NCBI GenBank assembly: GCA_024233005.1
Contig: JACKQE010000017.1
Coordinates: 1 to 64,000, forward strand
Source of the DNA: Akkermansiaceae bacterium
GTDB lineage: Bacteria; Verrucomicrobiota; Verrucomicrobiia; Verrucomicrobiales; DEV007
Reading direction: 5' to 3'
Length of the DNA: 64,000 nt
This document shows, piece by piece, positions 9,542-18,501 of this stretch; the first letter of the stretch is position 1, and each line of letters begins with the position of its first letter. The translations under genes and the position numbers were made by a program. The notes under the pieces were generated by a model. It had not been told where the DNA came from and ran no database searches. It worked only from the letters and a program-made list of their open reading frames with translations.

Positions 9542-9659
9542 GAAGATCAGAAAGACTCCGGTGGGCAATAGAATGCTCCCGGTCCGCAAATTGTCAACCA
9601 TCGCCAACCAAGCGCCTGTTTGGCCCGGCAGGGGAGCGGTTGCGCCGTTCGCCCGGCGA

Positions 9660-11711
9660 TCAATCCAAAAACCGAAACTCGGAGCTGGCGATGAGAGCCC
9701 GGGCCAGGGATGCCAGTGCTTCCGTCCGGTCGAGGGGCTCCCCTTGTTGCAGATCGTCGACGTACCAGACTGCGTTGGTCAATTCATAGCTTCCCGGAGT
9801 GCGGTTCAGGATCCGCTGATACAAGGTTGTCACCACCGCTTCCGTCTTGGTTGTGGGATCCAGCGATCGCGTGACCGTGGCCAATGCCAGGTCTTTCACC
9901 AATGGGGCATTCCACAAAGCCATCGCCTGGCTTGGGGATGTGCCCGGTTGGCGATCTCCTGTGGGAACATCCGGATTGGCGAGGTCGAAGGTTTCGAGGA
10001 ATCCGGGCAGGTCTCCCCGCACCATTGGCAGGTAGAGGCTGCGCTGGCGACCTGTTTGCTCCTTCTGGGCGGAAGTGATTCCTTTAGAAGAATTGGGAAT
10101 TGCCTGCTCGCCAAGCTCCGCGACCGGAGAGCCAGCCGCGCCGCCATCCAGCAGGTCGGACATGCTTAGCAGGGCGTCGCGGAGCGCCTCCGCCGGGAGT
10201 CTTCGTCGGTTCTGATGCGTCAGGAGTTGATTCGAGACATCCTCCTCCGTATCGGGAGTGACAGCCAACGCATAGGTGCGGGAGAGCAGGATGCGGCGCA
10301 AGGCCCGTTTCACCGACCAATCATCGGCGATGAATTCTCGGGCCATCCAGTCGAGTAGTTCCGGGTGTGTGGGGCGGTCGCCTTTTAGACCGAAATTGTC
10401 GACGCTCCCTACCAGTCCCTTACCAAAAAGGTGCTGCCAGAGACGGTTCACCAACACCCGCGAAGTCAAAGGATGCCGGGGATCGGCAATCCAGTCCGCC
10501 AGTTCCCGTCGTCCTGATTCCGCCATCGGCAGACTGGGGGCGGGGCTGCCGAGATCAACCATCTGGAGGAAGCCGCGGGGAACCACCACTCCCTGCTGGG
10601 AGACCTCTCCCCGGAGGCGAATGGCCAGATTTTCGATGACCGGTTGGTCCCGGGCCACCATGGCTTTCTCGGTTTTCGGGGCCGAGGCCTCCAAGGAGGA
10701 CAGCGCCGCCTCACACGCCGCGAGGGCCTCAGGATCGTGTCGCATCCGCTTCCGTTCCTCCTGGAGGAGCGAGAGATCCCTTTCATACCGGGCCAAGGCG
10801 AGCAACTGCTCCGGAGTCTGGGGGAGATCGCGCTCGATCCAACCCGAAACGTTGACATTGTTCATGCGGATGCCATCGGCCGTGACGGTGGATCGGAAAA
10901 TGCCAGCCAGGGCATAGTAGTCCCTTGTCGGGATGGGATCGAATTTGTGGTCATGGCAGCGGGCGCATCCCAGAGAGAGTCCCATGAAAACGCGCCCCAC
11001 GGTGTCGACCTGCTCGTCGGCGATATCGAGGCGCAACTTCTCCTTGTCGCGTTCGGAGAGCATCTTCGGCGCCATCAGGAGAAAGCCCGTCGCCACCATC
11101 TGCTCCCGTTGCTGGTTCACATCGGCGGCGGTCATCAGATCGCCCGCAAGCTGTTCCCGGATGAAGGTGTTGTAGGGCTTGTCACGGTTGAAGGCATTGA
11201 CTACATAGTCACGGTAGCGCCAGGCCTGGGCATGGGTGAGGTTGATATCCCCGCCATTGGAGTCGGCGTAGCGGGCCAGATCGAGCCAGTGTCGGCCCCA
11301 GGTTTCGCCAAAGGCGGGTGAGTCGAGCAGTCGGTCCACCAGCGAGGCGATCGCGTTCCCTGCCTGCTGCCGGTGGGCCGCCACAAAGTCGGCCGTTTCC
11401 TCCGGGGTTGGGGGCAAGCCGGTGAGATCAAAATACAATCGCCGTGCCAGAATCTCCGGATCCGCATCCGGAGCCGCAGAGAATCCGGCGCTTTCCCAGC
11501 GTGCCTGGAGGAAACGGTCAATCTCATTGCGGGCCCAACCAGGATCTTTGACCTGGGGAACCGATGGGGCTTGCGGCGCACGGAAAGCCCAGAAGGTCCG
11601 CGCTTTGTCCCAATCGTAGGTCGACTCGTCAGCCGATGATCTCTCAAACAGTGAGCAGAACACCAGCAGAACCAGCGCATTGGACATCCTGATCCTGGGT
11701 TCGTGATTCAT
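9660..11711 (-). CDS. DUF1549/DUF1553 planctomycete-type cytochrome-like protein
   Basis: About 683 residues from the ATG at 11711, with an N-terminal signal sequence (ALVLLVFCSLFERSSA). The DUF1549 (PSCyt2) region includes LYFDLTGLPPTPEE and LARYADSNGG, with a CxxCH site (CARCHDHKFDPI, about residues 248-252) as in c-type cytochromes. The DUF1553 region covers the C-terminal half (RVLVNRLWQHLFGKGLV, LDWMAREFI). Unlike its relative at 51898, it lacks the N-terminal PSCyt1 haem domain, so it has only one CxxCH. The longer open frame to 11897 is rejected because it would put 62 non-signal residues before the signal. Upstream member of the pair with the DUF1501 gene. Biochemical role is unproven. 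Confidence 0.9.
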   Translation of the reverse strand: MNHEPRIRMSNALVLLVFCSLFERSSADESTYDWDKARTFWAFRAPQAPSVPQVKDPGWARNEIDRFLQARWESAGFSAAPDADPEILARRLYFDLTGLPPTPEETADFVAAHRQQAGNAIASLVDRLLDSPAFGETWGRHWLDLARYADSNGGDINLTHAQAWRYRDYVVNAFNRDKPYNTFIREQLAGDLMTAADVNQQREQMVATGFLLMAPKMLSERDKEKLRLDIADEQVDTVGRVFMGLSLGCARCHDHKFDPIPTRDYYALAGIFRSTVTADGIRMNNVNVSGWIERDLPQTPEQLLALARYERDLSLLQEERKRMRHDPEALAACEAALSSLEASAPKTEKAMVARDQPVIENLAIRLRGEVSQQGVVVPRGFLQMVDLGSPAPSLPMAESGRRELADWIADPRHPLTSRVLVNRLWQHLFGKGLVGSVDNFGLKGDRPTHPELLDWMAREFIADDWSVKRALRRILLSRTYALAVTPDTEEDVSNQLLTHQNRRRLPAEALRDALLSMSDLLDGGAAGSPVAELGEQAIPNSSKGITSAQKEQTGRQRSLYLPMVRGDLPGFLETFDLANPDVPTGDRQPGTSPSQAMALWNAPLVKDLALATVTRSLDPTTKTEAVVTTLYQRILNRTPGSYELTNAVWYVDDLQQGEPLDRTEALASLARALIASSEFRFLD

Positions 11712-11918
11712 GGTGGCGGTCCTCATCCTGACGGAAAAGGGTCTCAGGCACAAGCTTCCACGTGATCCGTGGCAACCGTGATGACGCCAGGCCCCGGAGT
11801 CGCCAGCGGGCTTCCCGCGATGGGACGCCCTTTCCGGAAGTCTTCCGGAAGTGGTGCGTATTCTGGTCTTGTGAAGGGGGAGGCCCATCTGATACAAATG
11901 CCGGAGAGTCCTCCTCCC

Positions 11919-14639
11919 ATGAATCTACGGTTTGTCTCCCTCGTTTGGTGCGCGCTGCTTGCCGGGTCTGCATCCTTGAAGGCTGGTCCTGCGGAAGTCG
12001 CTTTGGGGCCGCCCTTGAGACCCCTGCCAACGGCCCGCGACTGGCCGCTGGGGGAGCCGGGCAGGCGTTGGGTGGTCGATGCCGTGCAGGGCTTGGATGA
12101 AGCGCCGGGTGACGGCTCAGTGGCGCATCCCTGGCGGACTCTGGGCCGCGCCCTGGGCGCCGCGGGACCCGGGGATACCATCCTGCTCCGGGCCGGACTC
12201 CATTACGGGCACAGTGTCGTGACGCTCCGGGCCACTCCGGAGGCTCCTCTCACCATCCGGTCTTTTCCGGGAGAAATCGCGGTGATCGATGGCGGGCGGT
12301 CCGAGTTTTTTGACGATCCCCCAGGATCTTGGGAACCGTTTCCGGCTGGCGGGGACGGGGAATTCCGTTCGATCAAATCCTATCCTCTGGAGACCGTCTC
12401 CAGCGAGGCCCAGACAAGTGCCCTGGGCCATTTTGCGGGGAACATGGTGCCGCTGCATGGCTACCGGATCGCTGGAGACCTTCGCAGTGCCAACGAGTAT
12501 TTTTCGCTCCTGAAGGACGGAAAAACCGGAGAGGGCGGGGGCATCTATTGCGGCCCGGGGCTCTGGCACGATCCGGAATCCGGCCGCCTCCATGTGCGTC
12601 TCGCCCACACCTCCCAGACGGTTCTGGGGAAGGAAAACTATCAGGGTCCCACGGATCCCCGCCAGGTGCGTCTCTGTGTCGCAACCAGCCGGGAACCGGC
12701 CCTGATGCTTGACGGGGCGGCCCATGTGGTCTTGCGGGGCTTGGTGCTGAGGGGATCGGTCGGGGCACCCTTGGTGCTGCGGGACTGTGCCAATGTCCTG
12801 CTGGAGGGCGTGACGCTCTACGGTGGGGCCAGCGCTCTTCAGGTGACCGGCACCCGCGGGTTGCGGTGCGGCGACTGCGCATTCCGCGGATTGGCGGCGC
12901 CTTGGACCTGGCGGGGCAGCCTGAAATACCGCGCCATTGAGTCCCGTCTCGTCTCGGCCAGCCACTGGAGCCCGCCGGCCCGGGGAAACGCTGACTTCGA
13001 GTTTGCCCGTTGCGAATTCACCGACAGCGTCGACGGCGTCTTCATCGGCGGGGTCGGGCAGGTGGAGATCCATCACTGCCTCCTCGACAATGTCAGCGAC
13101 GACGGGGTGTTTCTGACCTGTAACACGGCTTATGACGGTTCGACACGCGGGGGGGCGGTGAGGGTCCATCACAATGTCTTTTCCCGCTGCCTGTCCACGT
13201 TTGCTTTCGGGGTGGGGCATGGCCGCCAGAAGACCATCGGTGAAAGCGATGCCAAGCAGCTCGGGGCAGGGGTCTGGATCTACCGCAATCTGTTCGACTA
13301 CCGCCAAACGGTGCACTATCAGCAGCCCGGTCCCGGGGAAACCGCGATTCTGACCTATGGCCGCTTCAGCGGGGATCATGGGAGCCCCGGCTGGGAGCCC
13401 CTGTTCATTTATCACAACACCTTCCTCGACCATGATCCTCCCTGGCGGAGTTATTACGGAAGCGGCACCGGCAAAGCCATGGGCAAAGGAACGAAACGCC
13501 GGATTTTGAACAACCTTTTCTGGCAGGAGCAGGGCCTGCCGGGAGAAGTGCTACCCGAAGGCAGCCCGGATTTCTCCGCCGATGGGAATTTGCACTGGTC
13601 AGTCGGAGTGGGCGCGGCCGGAGCCGTCTCCCATCTCCAGAGATACCGGAGTGGGGCGGCCTTTCCGGGGCAGAAATGGACCGAACACGACCGCTGGGGC
13701 GATCCCGGGTTCCTCGGACCGGAGGACCAGCGGATCTCCGCCTCCGGCAGGGCGGTGAATGCGGGCGTGTCCCTAGAGAAGGACTGGCCGGAGGACCGCT
13801 TGCTGGCGGCGGGAGATGCCGGAGCTCCCGATGTCGGGATGATTCCTCTGGATGCGGAGCCCTGGCGAATCGGGATCCGGGGAAGGCTCGATGCGTTCGG
13901 GCACCCTGCGGGGAATCCTGTGGCGGAGGCACCGGTCCTGGCGCCCTTTCTGGATCCGGCCGCCAAGGAATCGGAGAGGCCAAAGGTTGCCCTGATCATG
14001 GGGTATCCCGCGTTCGACGCCCCCTTGTGGCAATACGCGCTGGAAAAGCGGGGAGCCGAGGTCATTCCGTATGAAAAAACGTGGCTGGCCCCGGAGGAGT
14101 GGCAAGGGTTGCGTGCGGTCGTTTACAACGGAGATCTGACGCGGGCCAAAATGGATCCGAACCGATTCACGGGGAACGATGCCGCCGCGGTGAAGGCGTT
14201 TTTTGACCGCGGCGGAGTCCTCCTGACGACCCTCGGGACGGCCGGGCAGATTTTCGCTGGTGGCGAAGGCAAAGCGCTGCTGGAGGAGCTCACCGGGGAA
14301 CCTTCGCCCTTGGGCAGGCTCCCGGCCTTCGTTCCGACCGTGCGATTGCCGGACCATGACTGGGTGGCCCATCTGCCACGCGGCGGGGTGCCGGACTGGG
14401 CAGCCGGCAAAGCGGTGGTGCCGCTGCCCTGGAGCGGAGGGGAGAATCTTGTGGGCGGAGAGGACGGTCGCACCATCTTGGGCAGCCGCAAAGTCGGCCG
14501 GGGGCGCTGGATTCACCTGGGCTGGTCCGTCGCGGCGTCCCTCCCGGCGGGGCGTCTGGTCTCGACAGTGGAGGGAGAAACCGCCTACGAGGCCCAATAC
14601 CAGATCATGGAAAAGGTGGTGGGATCGGTGTTGCCGTGA
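11919..14639 (+). CDS. secreted right-handed beta-helix protein with C-terminal GATase-like domain
   Basis: Starting at the ATG at 11919 gives about 906 residues with a clear signal peptide (MNLRFVSLVWCALLAGSAS). The N-terminal third has a DUF1565-like opening (GSVAHPWRTLGRALGAAGPG) followed by repeated short strands typical of right-handed beta-helix proteins related to polysaccharide lyases (FEFARCEFTDSVDGVFIGG, VEIHHCLLDNVSDDGVFL). From about residue 685 the protein changes character: VALIMGYPAFDAPLWQYAL, then an AVKAFFDRGGVLLTTLG segment and a final GRGRWIHLGWSVA segment, resembling a class I glutamine amidotransferase-like/ThuA-like domain. The in-frame codons from 11769 are judged non-coding because they precede the signal. 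It is transcribed divergently from the DUF1549 gene. Substrate is unknown. Confidence 0.8.
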   Translation: MNLRFVSLVWCALLAGSASLKAGPAEVALGPPLRPLPTARDWPLGEPGRRWVVDAVQGLDEAPGDGSVAHPWRTLGRALGAAGPGDTILLRAGLHYGHSVVTLRATPEAPLTIRSFPGEIAVIDGGRSEFFDDPPGSWEPFPAGGDGEFRSIKSYPLETVSSEAQTSALGHFAGNMVPLHGYRIAGDLRSANEYFSLLKDGKTGEGGGIYCGPGLWHDPESGRLHVRLAHTSQTVLGKENYQGPTDPRQVRLCVATSREPALMLDGAAHVVLRGLVLRGSVGAPLVLRDCANVLLEGVTLYGGASALQVTGTRGLRCGDCAFRGLAAPWTWRGSLKYRAIESRLVSASHWSPPARGNADFEFARCEFTDSVDGVFIGGVGQVEIHHCLLDNVSDDGVFLTCNTAYDGSTRGGAVRVHHNVFSRCLSTFAFGVGHGRQKTIGESDAKQLGAGVWIYRNLFDYRQTVHYQQPGPGETAILTYGRFSGDHGSPGWEPLFIYHNTFLDHDPPWRSYYGSGTGKAMGKGTKRRILNNLFWQEQGLPGEVLPEGSPDFSADGNLHWSVGVGAAGAVSHLQRYRSGAAFPGQKWTEHDRWGDPGFLGPEDQRISASGRAVNAGVSLEKDWPEDRLLAAGDAGAPDVGMIPLDAEPWRIGIRGRLDAFGHPAGNPVAEAPVLAPFLDPAAKESERPKVALIMGYPAFDAPLWQYALEKRGAEVIPYEKTWLAPEEWQGLRAVVYNGDLTRAKMDPNRFTGNDAAAVKAFFDRGGVLLTTLGTAGQIFAGGEGKALLEELTGEPSPLGRLPAFVPTVRLPDHDWVAHLPRGGVPDWAAGKAVVPLPWSGGENLVGGEDGRTILGSRKVGRGRWIHLGWSVAASLPAGRLVSTVEGETAYEAQYQIMEKVVGSVLP

Positions 14640-14729
14640 GGCGGTGGCACCGGGGTTTGCCAGTTGGAATCCATTCTACAGGTGAGTTGACGAGTCAATG
14701 TCGTTGCCTCCATCCTGCAATGAAAAAAG

Positions 14730-14993
14730 TCAACTAGGCTGCCTTGTGTTCTTCTCGATTGCGAAAAGGACCGCTATTACTTCTCCGGAGGCAATAGCGA
14801 CTAATCCAAAAAGGCTTCCAAATAGGCCACCCAGCAGCTGAATTAGATCTATTTGAGTAAAATTATGTCCAGGAAGATTGGGCTCTACGAAGCCCTCCCA
14901 AATGGAATAGTAGAGGCTCACAAGCAGGAGCAGAAATCCGAAAACGCGGAGAAGACCGGAGATGATTGAGAGCAGGGGAAACTTATCGTTCAT
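14730..14993 (-). CDS. small two-helix membrane protein
   Basis: This 87-residue reading frame has two strong hydrophobic segments (about residues 8-30, GLLRVFGFLLLLVSLYYSIW, and 50-76, GGLFGSLFGLVAIASGEVIA), a pattern that non-coding frames rarely give. I do not recognise a family. It lies in a patch that is visibly less GC-rich than the rest of the window and directly beside a decayed IS5-type transposase, so it is probably part of acquired DNA. Coding status is likely but not certain. Confidence 0.55.
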   Translation of the reverse strand: MNDKFPLLSIISGLLRVFGFLLLLVSLYYSIWEGFVEPNLPGHNFTQIDLIQLLGGLFGSLFGLVAIASGEVIAVLFAIEKNTRQPS

Positions 14994-15007
14994 AGGTTAA
15001 ACTTTGT

Positions 15008-15809
15008 TTGGTTGTCTACCGACACTTGATCCAAGTCTCGGTAGTGGATAGATGGGAAATCATCTGCACCATCCTCACGGAAGACCCGATTCGACCCGAC
15101 AAACGGGAGCGCCCCTGGACCGATCGGCTGAACGTTCTCGACGGGATCCTCTGGATTTTGCACATTGGAGCCCAATGGGTGGATCTGCCGGAATGCTACG
15201 GGAACAACAAGACGGTCCATCGACGATTTCAATATTGGAGGGAGCAAGGACTCTTCGAAGATCTGTTGGTCAAGTTTGCCGAGTCTCTTCGAGACCGCAG
15301 CCAATTCGACGTGGAAGAGTGCTTCAACGACGGGACTTTCGTTTAGGCAAAAAGGGGGGCTCCAAGTCGGGGAAAGGAAACCAAGATCATGGTTGTCGTC
15401 GCCAGTAATGGTCTTCCTATCGCCGGAAGGACAGAAAGCGCTTCGCCGGTTGAGGTGAAATTGGTCGAACCGACCCTCGAATATCTCTGGGTGGTCGGCT
15501 AGCCCAAGCGCCTGATTGTAGACAGCCGGAGTGAATCGGAGACAGCCGATGGCAACGCTTACGACAGCGATCCGCTCGATTGCGACCTGGCCGAGTTCCA
15601 CGGGATCGAGATGCTCTGGACAAATTGATCGAATCGGATCCGGCGCACCCAGGATGGCCGTCCGCTGCGTCACTACTGGCGACTCTGGAAAGTTTAGTGG
15701 TTCTTCGCGTGGCTTCACAACTTTGGTGGTTCGCTGGGAGTATCACCACGAAAACTTTACCGCCTTTCTCTATCTCGGCTGTGTCATGGTCCTCTTCAGG
15801 CATTTATGA
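15008..15809 (+). pseudogene. IS5-family transposase remnant with stops and frameshifts
   Basis: The first frame (15008-15346) reads like the N-terminus of an IS5/IS427-type transposase (RPWTDRLNVLDGILWILHIG, WVDLP, HRRFQYWREQGLF, and FNDGTFV with a presumed DDE aspartate) and then hits a stop. Continuing in another frame gives KIMVVVASNGLPIA and AYDSDPL, with further stops at about 15500 and 15627. The true C-terminal motif, LVVRWEYHHENFTAFLYLGC, appears in yet another frame ending at 15809. At least two frame changes and several in-frame stops mean the element cannot make an active enzyme. I could not identify terminal inverted repeats or a target duplication by eye. Confidence 0.85.
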
Positions 15810-15817
15810 GACCGATT

Positions 15818-16402
15818 TTAGGTTTTTGAAGCAAGGAAAGCATCTGTGCATATGGCGATTTGCTTAATGAAATGGATATACTTCCGTAGATCATCGCGAG
15901 TAACGGCATGCTGCTGAGGCTGCGCCTCTTTGGTTGTGGGGCGAAGGGAACGATGTGCAATGTCTCCTCGCTTTTTAACTAATCGGTTCAGCTTAGTCTT
16001 TGCTTTGGCTGGCTCAACATTGTTCCATTTCCAACCTTCGGAAATGTCAATACTAAGATACTTCTGAAAAATTTGCCGAACGCGTTCTGTGTTTGGGCTA
16101 TGAAATAATTTTAAGTCTGTTGATAGCGACTGGTTGATAAAACTAACAAGGCTATCATCGCTATTTTTATTCGAGCACATTGCCTTCACAGCTTCTTGAA
16201 TTCGATCTTCAAAATATGTTTCAAGTGCAGCAAGCGCCATTACAAGACTTGCTCGCTTTAAAACTTCGATATCTTGTGGCGGAGGATTTGTGTTGAGGGT
16301 ATCAAAGTGCTTGAGAAGATCTGTTGAATCTTGAAGTGCGTGGTCAAATGTCTCGAGTGCCTTTGATTTCATTTGGAAAACTAATAGTTGGAAACTGGAC
16401 AT
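15818..16402 (-). CDS. HEPN-domain protein (RiboL-PSP-HEPN-like)
   Basis: A helical protein of about 194 residues. It contains the pattern LVMALAALETYFEDRIQEAV in the first half and VKKRGDIAHRS (about residue 150) in the second; R-x4-H is the catalytic signature of HEPN ribonucleases. The overall layout resembles HEPN domains of the RiboL-PSP type. HEPN proteins often act in anti-phage defence, toxin-antitoxin pairs or RNA processing. The gene is markedly AT-richer than its neighbours and abuts an IS5 remnant, which suggests horizontal acquisition. No obvious antitoxin or nucleotidyltransferase partner is adjacent. The ATG at 16402 is used; an internal Met at 16372 is possible. Confidence 0.72.
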   Translation of the reverse strand: MSSFQLLVFQMKSKALETFDHALQDSTDLLKHFDTLNTNPPPQDIEVLKRASLVMALAALETYFEDRIQEAVKAMCSNKNSDDSLVSFINQSLSTDLKLFHSPNTERVRQIFQKYLSIDISEGWKWNNVEPAKAKTKLNRLVKKRGDIAHRSLRPTTKEAQPQQHAVTRDDLRKYIHFIKQIAICTDAFLASKT

Positions 16403-16704
16403 CAATCTGGAGTGCGATTACCGCCGAAGACAGGGAGCGATTTCGGCGTATATTGACGTGGAACAAATTGGGTTATCCTTGGCGGCTTCGATCCAAAGAG
16501 GTAAAGTCACCGGGTTAATGGTTTTTCGAATACATTGGGGTTGGGGGGTAACGATCGCCCCAACCCAGTCCCCCGGGCTCATGGTGCTCGAGATGAAACG
16601 ATCCTGGCCAAACGCTGCCAACCATATCCAATGCCACTCAGAAAGACGAGCCAATTTTGAGTCAACCGGTTGACACCGGCTTGCTCCCTGCGACGGTGAA
16701 TCGG
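16403..16704. other. 300-bp spacer with a GC hairpin, no gene recognised
   Basis: No convincing coding sequence is seen. A nine-base-pair perfect inverted repeat (GGGTTGGGG at 16538-16546, CCCCAACCC at 16558-16566) lies here but has no T tract on either strand, so it is not called a terminator. A separate 14-bp palindrome at 16661 is listed on its own. The left part belongs to the AT-richer patch and may be debris of the mobile DNA; the right part is the leader of the glycoside-hydrolase-like gene. Confidence 0.5.
16661..16674. promoter_or_regulatory. perfect 14-bp palindrome GTCAACCGGTTGAC, candidate LacI-type operator
   Basis: The sequence is identical to its own reverse complement and is centred on CCGG, the arrangement typical of operators bound by LacI-family repressors of carbohydrate genes. 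It lies about 30 bp before the preferred start of the glycoside-hydrolase-like gene. No LacI-family gene is in the window. Assignment rests on form and position only. Confidence 0.4.
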
Positions 16705-18489
16705 ATGGAGCTGCGTGATCAAATGTCTGGCGGAGTCTGGGGGAGACTCTTCCGGCTGGCTGTGCTCGTGCTGGGGGCCTCTTCCCTGCGGGCGGCGGAC
16801 TATGTTCCCTGGCGGGATGCCGAGGTGCCGGAACCGCTCCGGGAATGCCGGGCAACTTGGGTGGCGACGGTTTACAACCTGGACTGGCCCTCCAAGCCCG
16901 GCCTGTCCACGGAAGTCCAGCAGGAGGAATTGCGGGGGATTCTGGATGGTGTCGCCAAGCTGAACCTGAATACGGTGGTCCTGCAGGTGCGGACGATGTG
17001 TGACGCCTTTTTTGATTCCCCCTTGGAACCCTGGTCCTATTATCTGACGGACAAGGTGGGGCGGGCGCCGGATCCCTGGTATGATCCGCTGGCCTTTGCC
17101 ATCGAGGAATGTCATGCCCGGGGATTGGAGTTGCACGCCTGGATCAATCCCTTCCGCGCCACCACGGCCGAGTTCGGCGGGGAACTGCCGGACAATCACA
17201 TCGTGAAGGAATTTCCCTGGCTGGTGCGCAAGGCCGGCCCGCATTTCTGGCTCGATCCCTCCACGGAATTTGTGCGCAACCGGGCGGTGTCGGTGACCTT
17301 TGATTTGGTGAACCGGTATGATCTCGATGGCATTCAGATCGATGATTACTTCTACCCGTACCCTGGTGCCGGTGGGGGCCCTGACTTTGATGATGAAGAG
17401 AACTGGCGCCGTTATTTCAACGAAGGCGGCCTGATGAGCCGGGATGATTGGCGGCGGGAGAATGTCGACAGTCTGGTGAAGTATCTCTATGAAGGGGTCA
17501 AGCGCGCCAAGCCCTGGGTCAAGTTCGGGGTCAGCCCATTCGGTATTTGGAGCAAAGGCCACCCTCCGGAAGTTCCCTCCGGCCTGGATGCCCGTGCCGA
17601 GCTCTACGCTGACTCCCGGCGCTGGCTCCGCGAGGGATGGCTGGATTACCTGGCTCCGCAGCTCTACTGGACGATGGAAGGCAGGCAGCCCCTGCCCGCG
17701 CTGGCCCGGTGGTGGCATTCCCAGAATGCCAAGGGGCGCCACATCTGGCCCGGTATCGCCACCAGCCGGGTGGGCCGGGGTGGGGAGGGCGACGGGCGCC
17801 GTCCCTCGGAAATGGTGCGACAGATCGAAACCCTCCGCAAGCTCGCCCAATCTCCGCCCGGTGTCGCGCACGCCTCGGCCGACAACATTCTGCCGCCCCC
17901 ACCCCTGGTTGAGGGAGTGGAGAAGGCATCCGGCATCCCTGCCGAAGATTCCGCCGCCGAGGCCAGTGGGGCCCTCCCGGAAATCGAGCCCAACCCTTTT
18001 GATGAACCACCGGCTCCGGTTCCTGTCACCAGTGCGCGCTACCCGGGGCATCTCCACTGGCACTGGGAGGTCTTTGCAAAGAATCGCGGCAGCGTGGTGG
18101 AAGCGCTGCGGGATGACGTCTATGGCACCAAGGCCATTCCCCCGCCATCCCCCTGGCTGGTGGAAATGGCGGGCAAAAGGGCTTCCGACGGGCCTCCTTT
18201 GCCCGTGGTCGACCTGAAGGCCCGGTCGGAAAGAACGTCTTCCGAAAAAAAAGGGGAACCGGCCGGGAAAGAGTGGGTGCTGAGTTGGAATGGACAGGCG
18301 GCCGGCGGCAACGCGCGCTGGTGGGTCATACAAATGGAGCGGAAGGGCGCCTGGAGCGTGGCCAGGATGCTTCCGGCCTCGGTTTCGGAGTTCCGGTGGA
18401 AAGAATCTGCCGAAATCCAGGGGGTGGCGGTACAGGCACTCGATGCCTACGGACGCCTCAGCGACCGTCGGGCCCTGCGGCGGAAATGA
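16705..18489 (+). CDS. glycosyl-hydrolase-like family 10 (DUF187-type) secreted protein
   Basis: About 594 residues from the ATG at 16705, with a signal peptide (RLFRLAVLVLGASSLRAA). The body is a TIM-barrel-like GHL10 domain: ECRATWVATVYNLDWPSKPG, NTVVLQVRTMCDAFF, ELHAWINPFRA, and YDLDGIQIDDYFYPYP, whose acidic residues are the usual active-site candidates. A Pro/Glu-rich linker (about residues 390-445) precedes a small C-terminal beta domain (WVLSWNGQAAGGNARWWVIQ). The family is linked to hydrolysis of cell-wall or other glycans, but the substrate here is unknown. An in-frame TTG at 16657 would place a 16-residue hydrophilic tail before the signal and run through the palindrome, so it is not preferred. 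Confidence 0.88.
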   Translation: MELRDQMSGGVWGRLFRLAVLVLGASSLRAADYVPWRDAEVPEPLRECRATWVATVYNLDWPSKPGLSTEVQQEELRGILDGVAKLNLNTVVLQVRTMCDAFFDSPLEPWSYYLTDKVGRAPDPWYDPLAFAIEECHARGLELHAWINPFRATTAEFGGELPDNHIVKEFPWLVRKAGPHFWLDPSTEFVRNRAVSVTFDLVNRYDLDGIQIDDYFYPYPGAGGGPDFDDEENWRRYFNEGGLMSRDDWRRENVDSLVKYLYEGVKRAKPWVKFGVSPFGIWSKGHPPEVPSGLDARAELYADSRRWLREGWLDYLAPQLYWTMEGRQPLPALARWWHSQNAKGRHIWPGIATSRVGRGGEGDGRRPSEMVRQIETLRKLAQSPPGVAHASADNILPPPPLVEGVEKASGIPAEDSAAEASGALPEIEPNPFDEPPAPVPVTSARYPGHLHWHWEVFAKNRGSVVEALRDDVYGTKAIPPPSPWLVEMAGKRASDGPPLPVVDLKARSERTSSEKKGEPAGKEWVLSWNGQAAGGNARWWVIQMERKGAWSVARMLPASVSEFRWKESAEIQGVAVQALDAYGRLSDRRALRRK

Positions 18490-18501
18490 CGGGGGTGCGG
18501 A

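Noticed and set aside
14990..15718. 242-residue minus-strand open frame in the IS region
   Set aside because: It is antisense to recognisable IS5 transposase fragments, which explain the sequence better.
16538..16566. GC-rich hairpin as a terminator
   Set aside because: The 9-bp stem is perfect but no T tract follows on either strand, so it is left as an unassigned structure.
16579..18333. 584-residue minus-strand open frame
   Set aside because: Antisense to the glycoside-hydrolase-like gene, which has a signal peptide and clear GHL10 motifs; the antisense product resembles no family.
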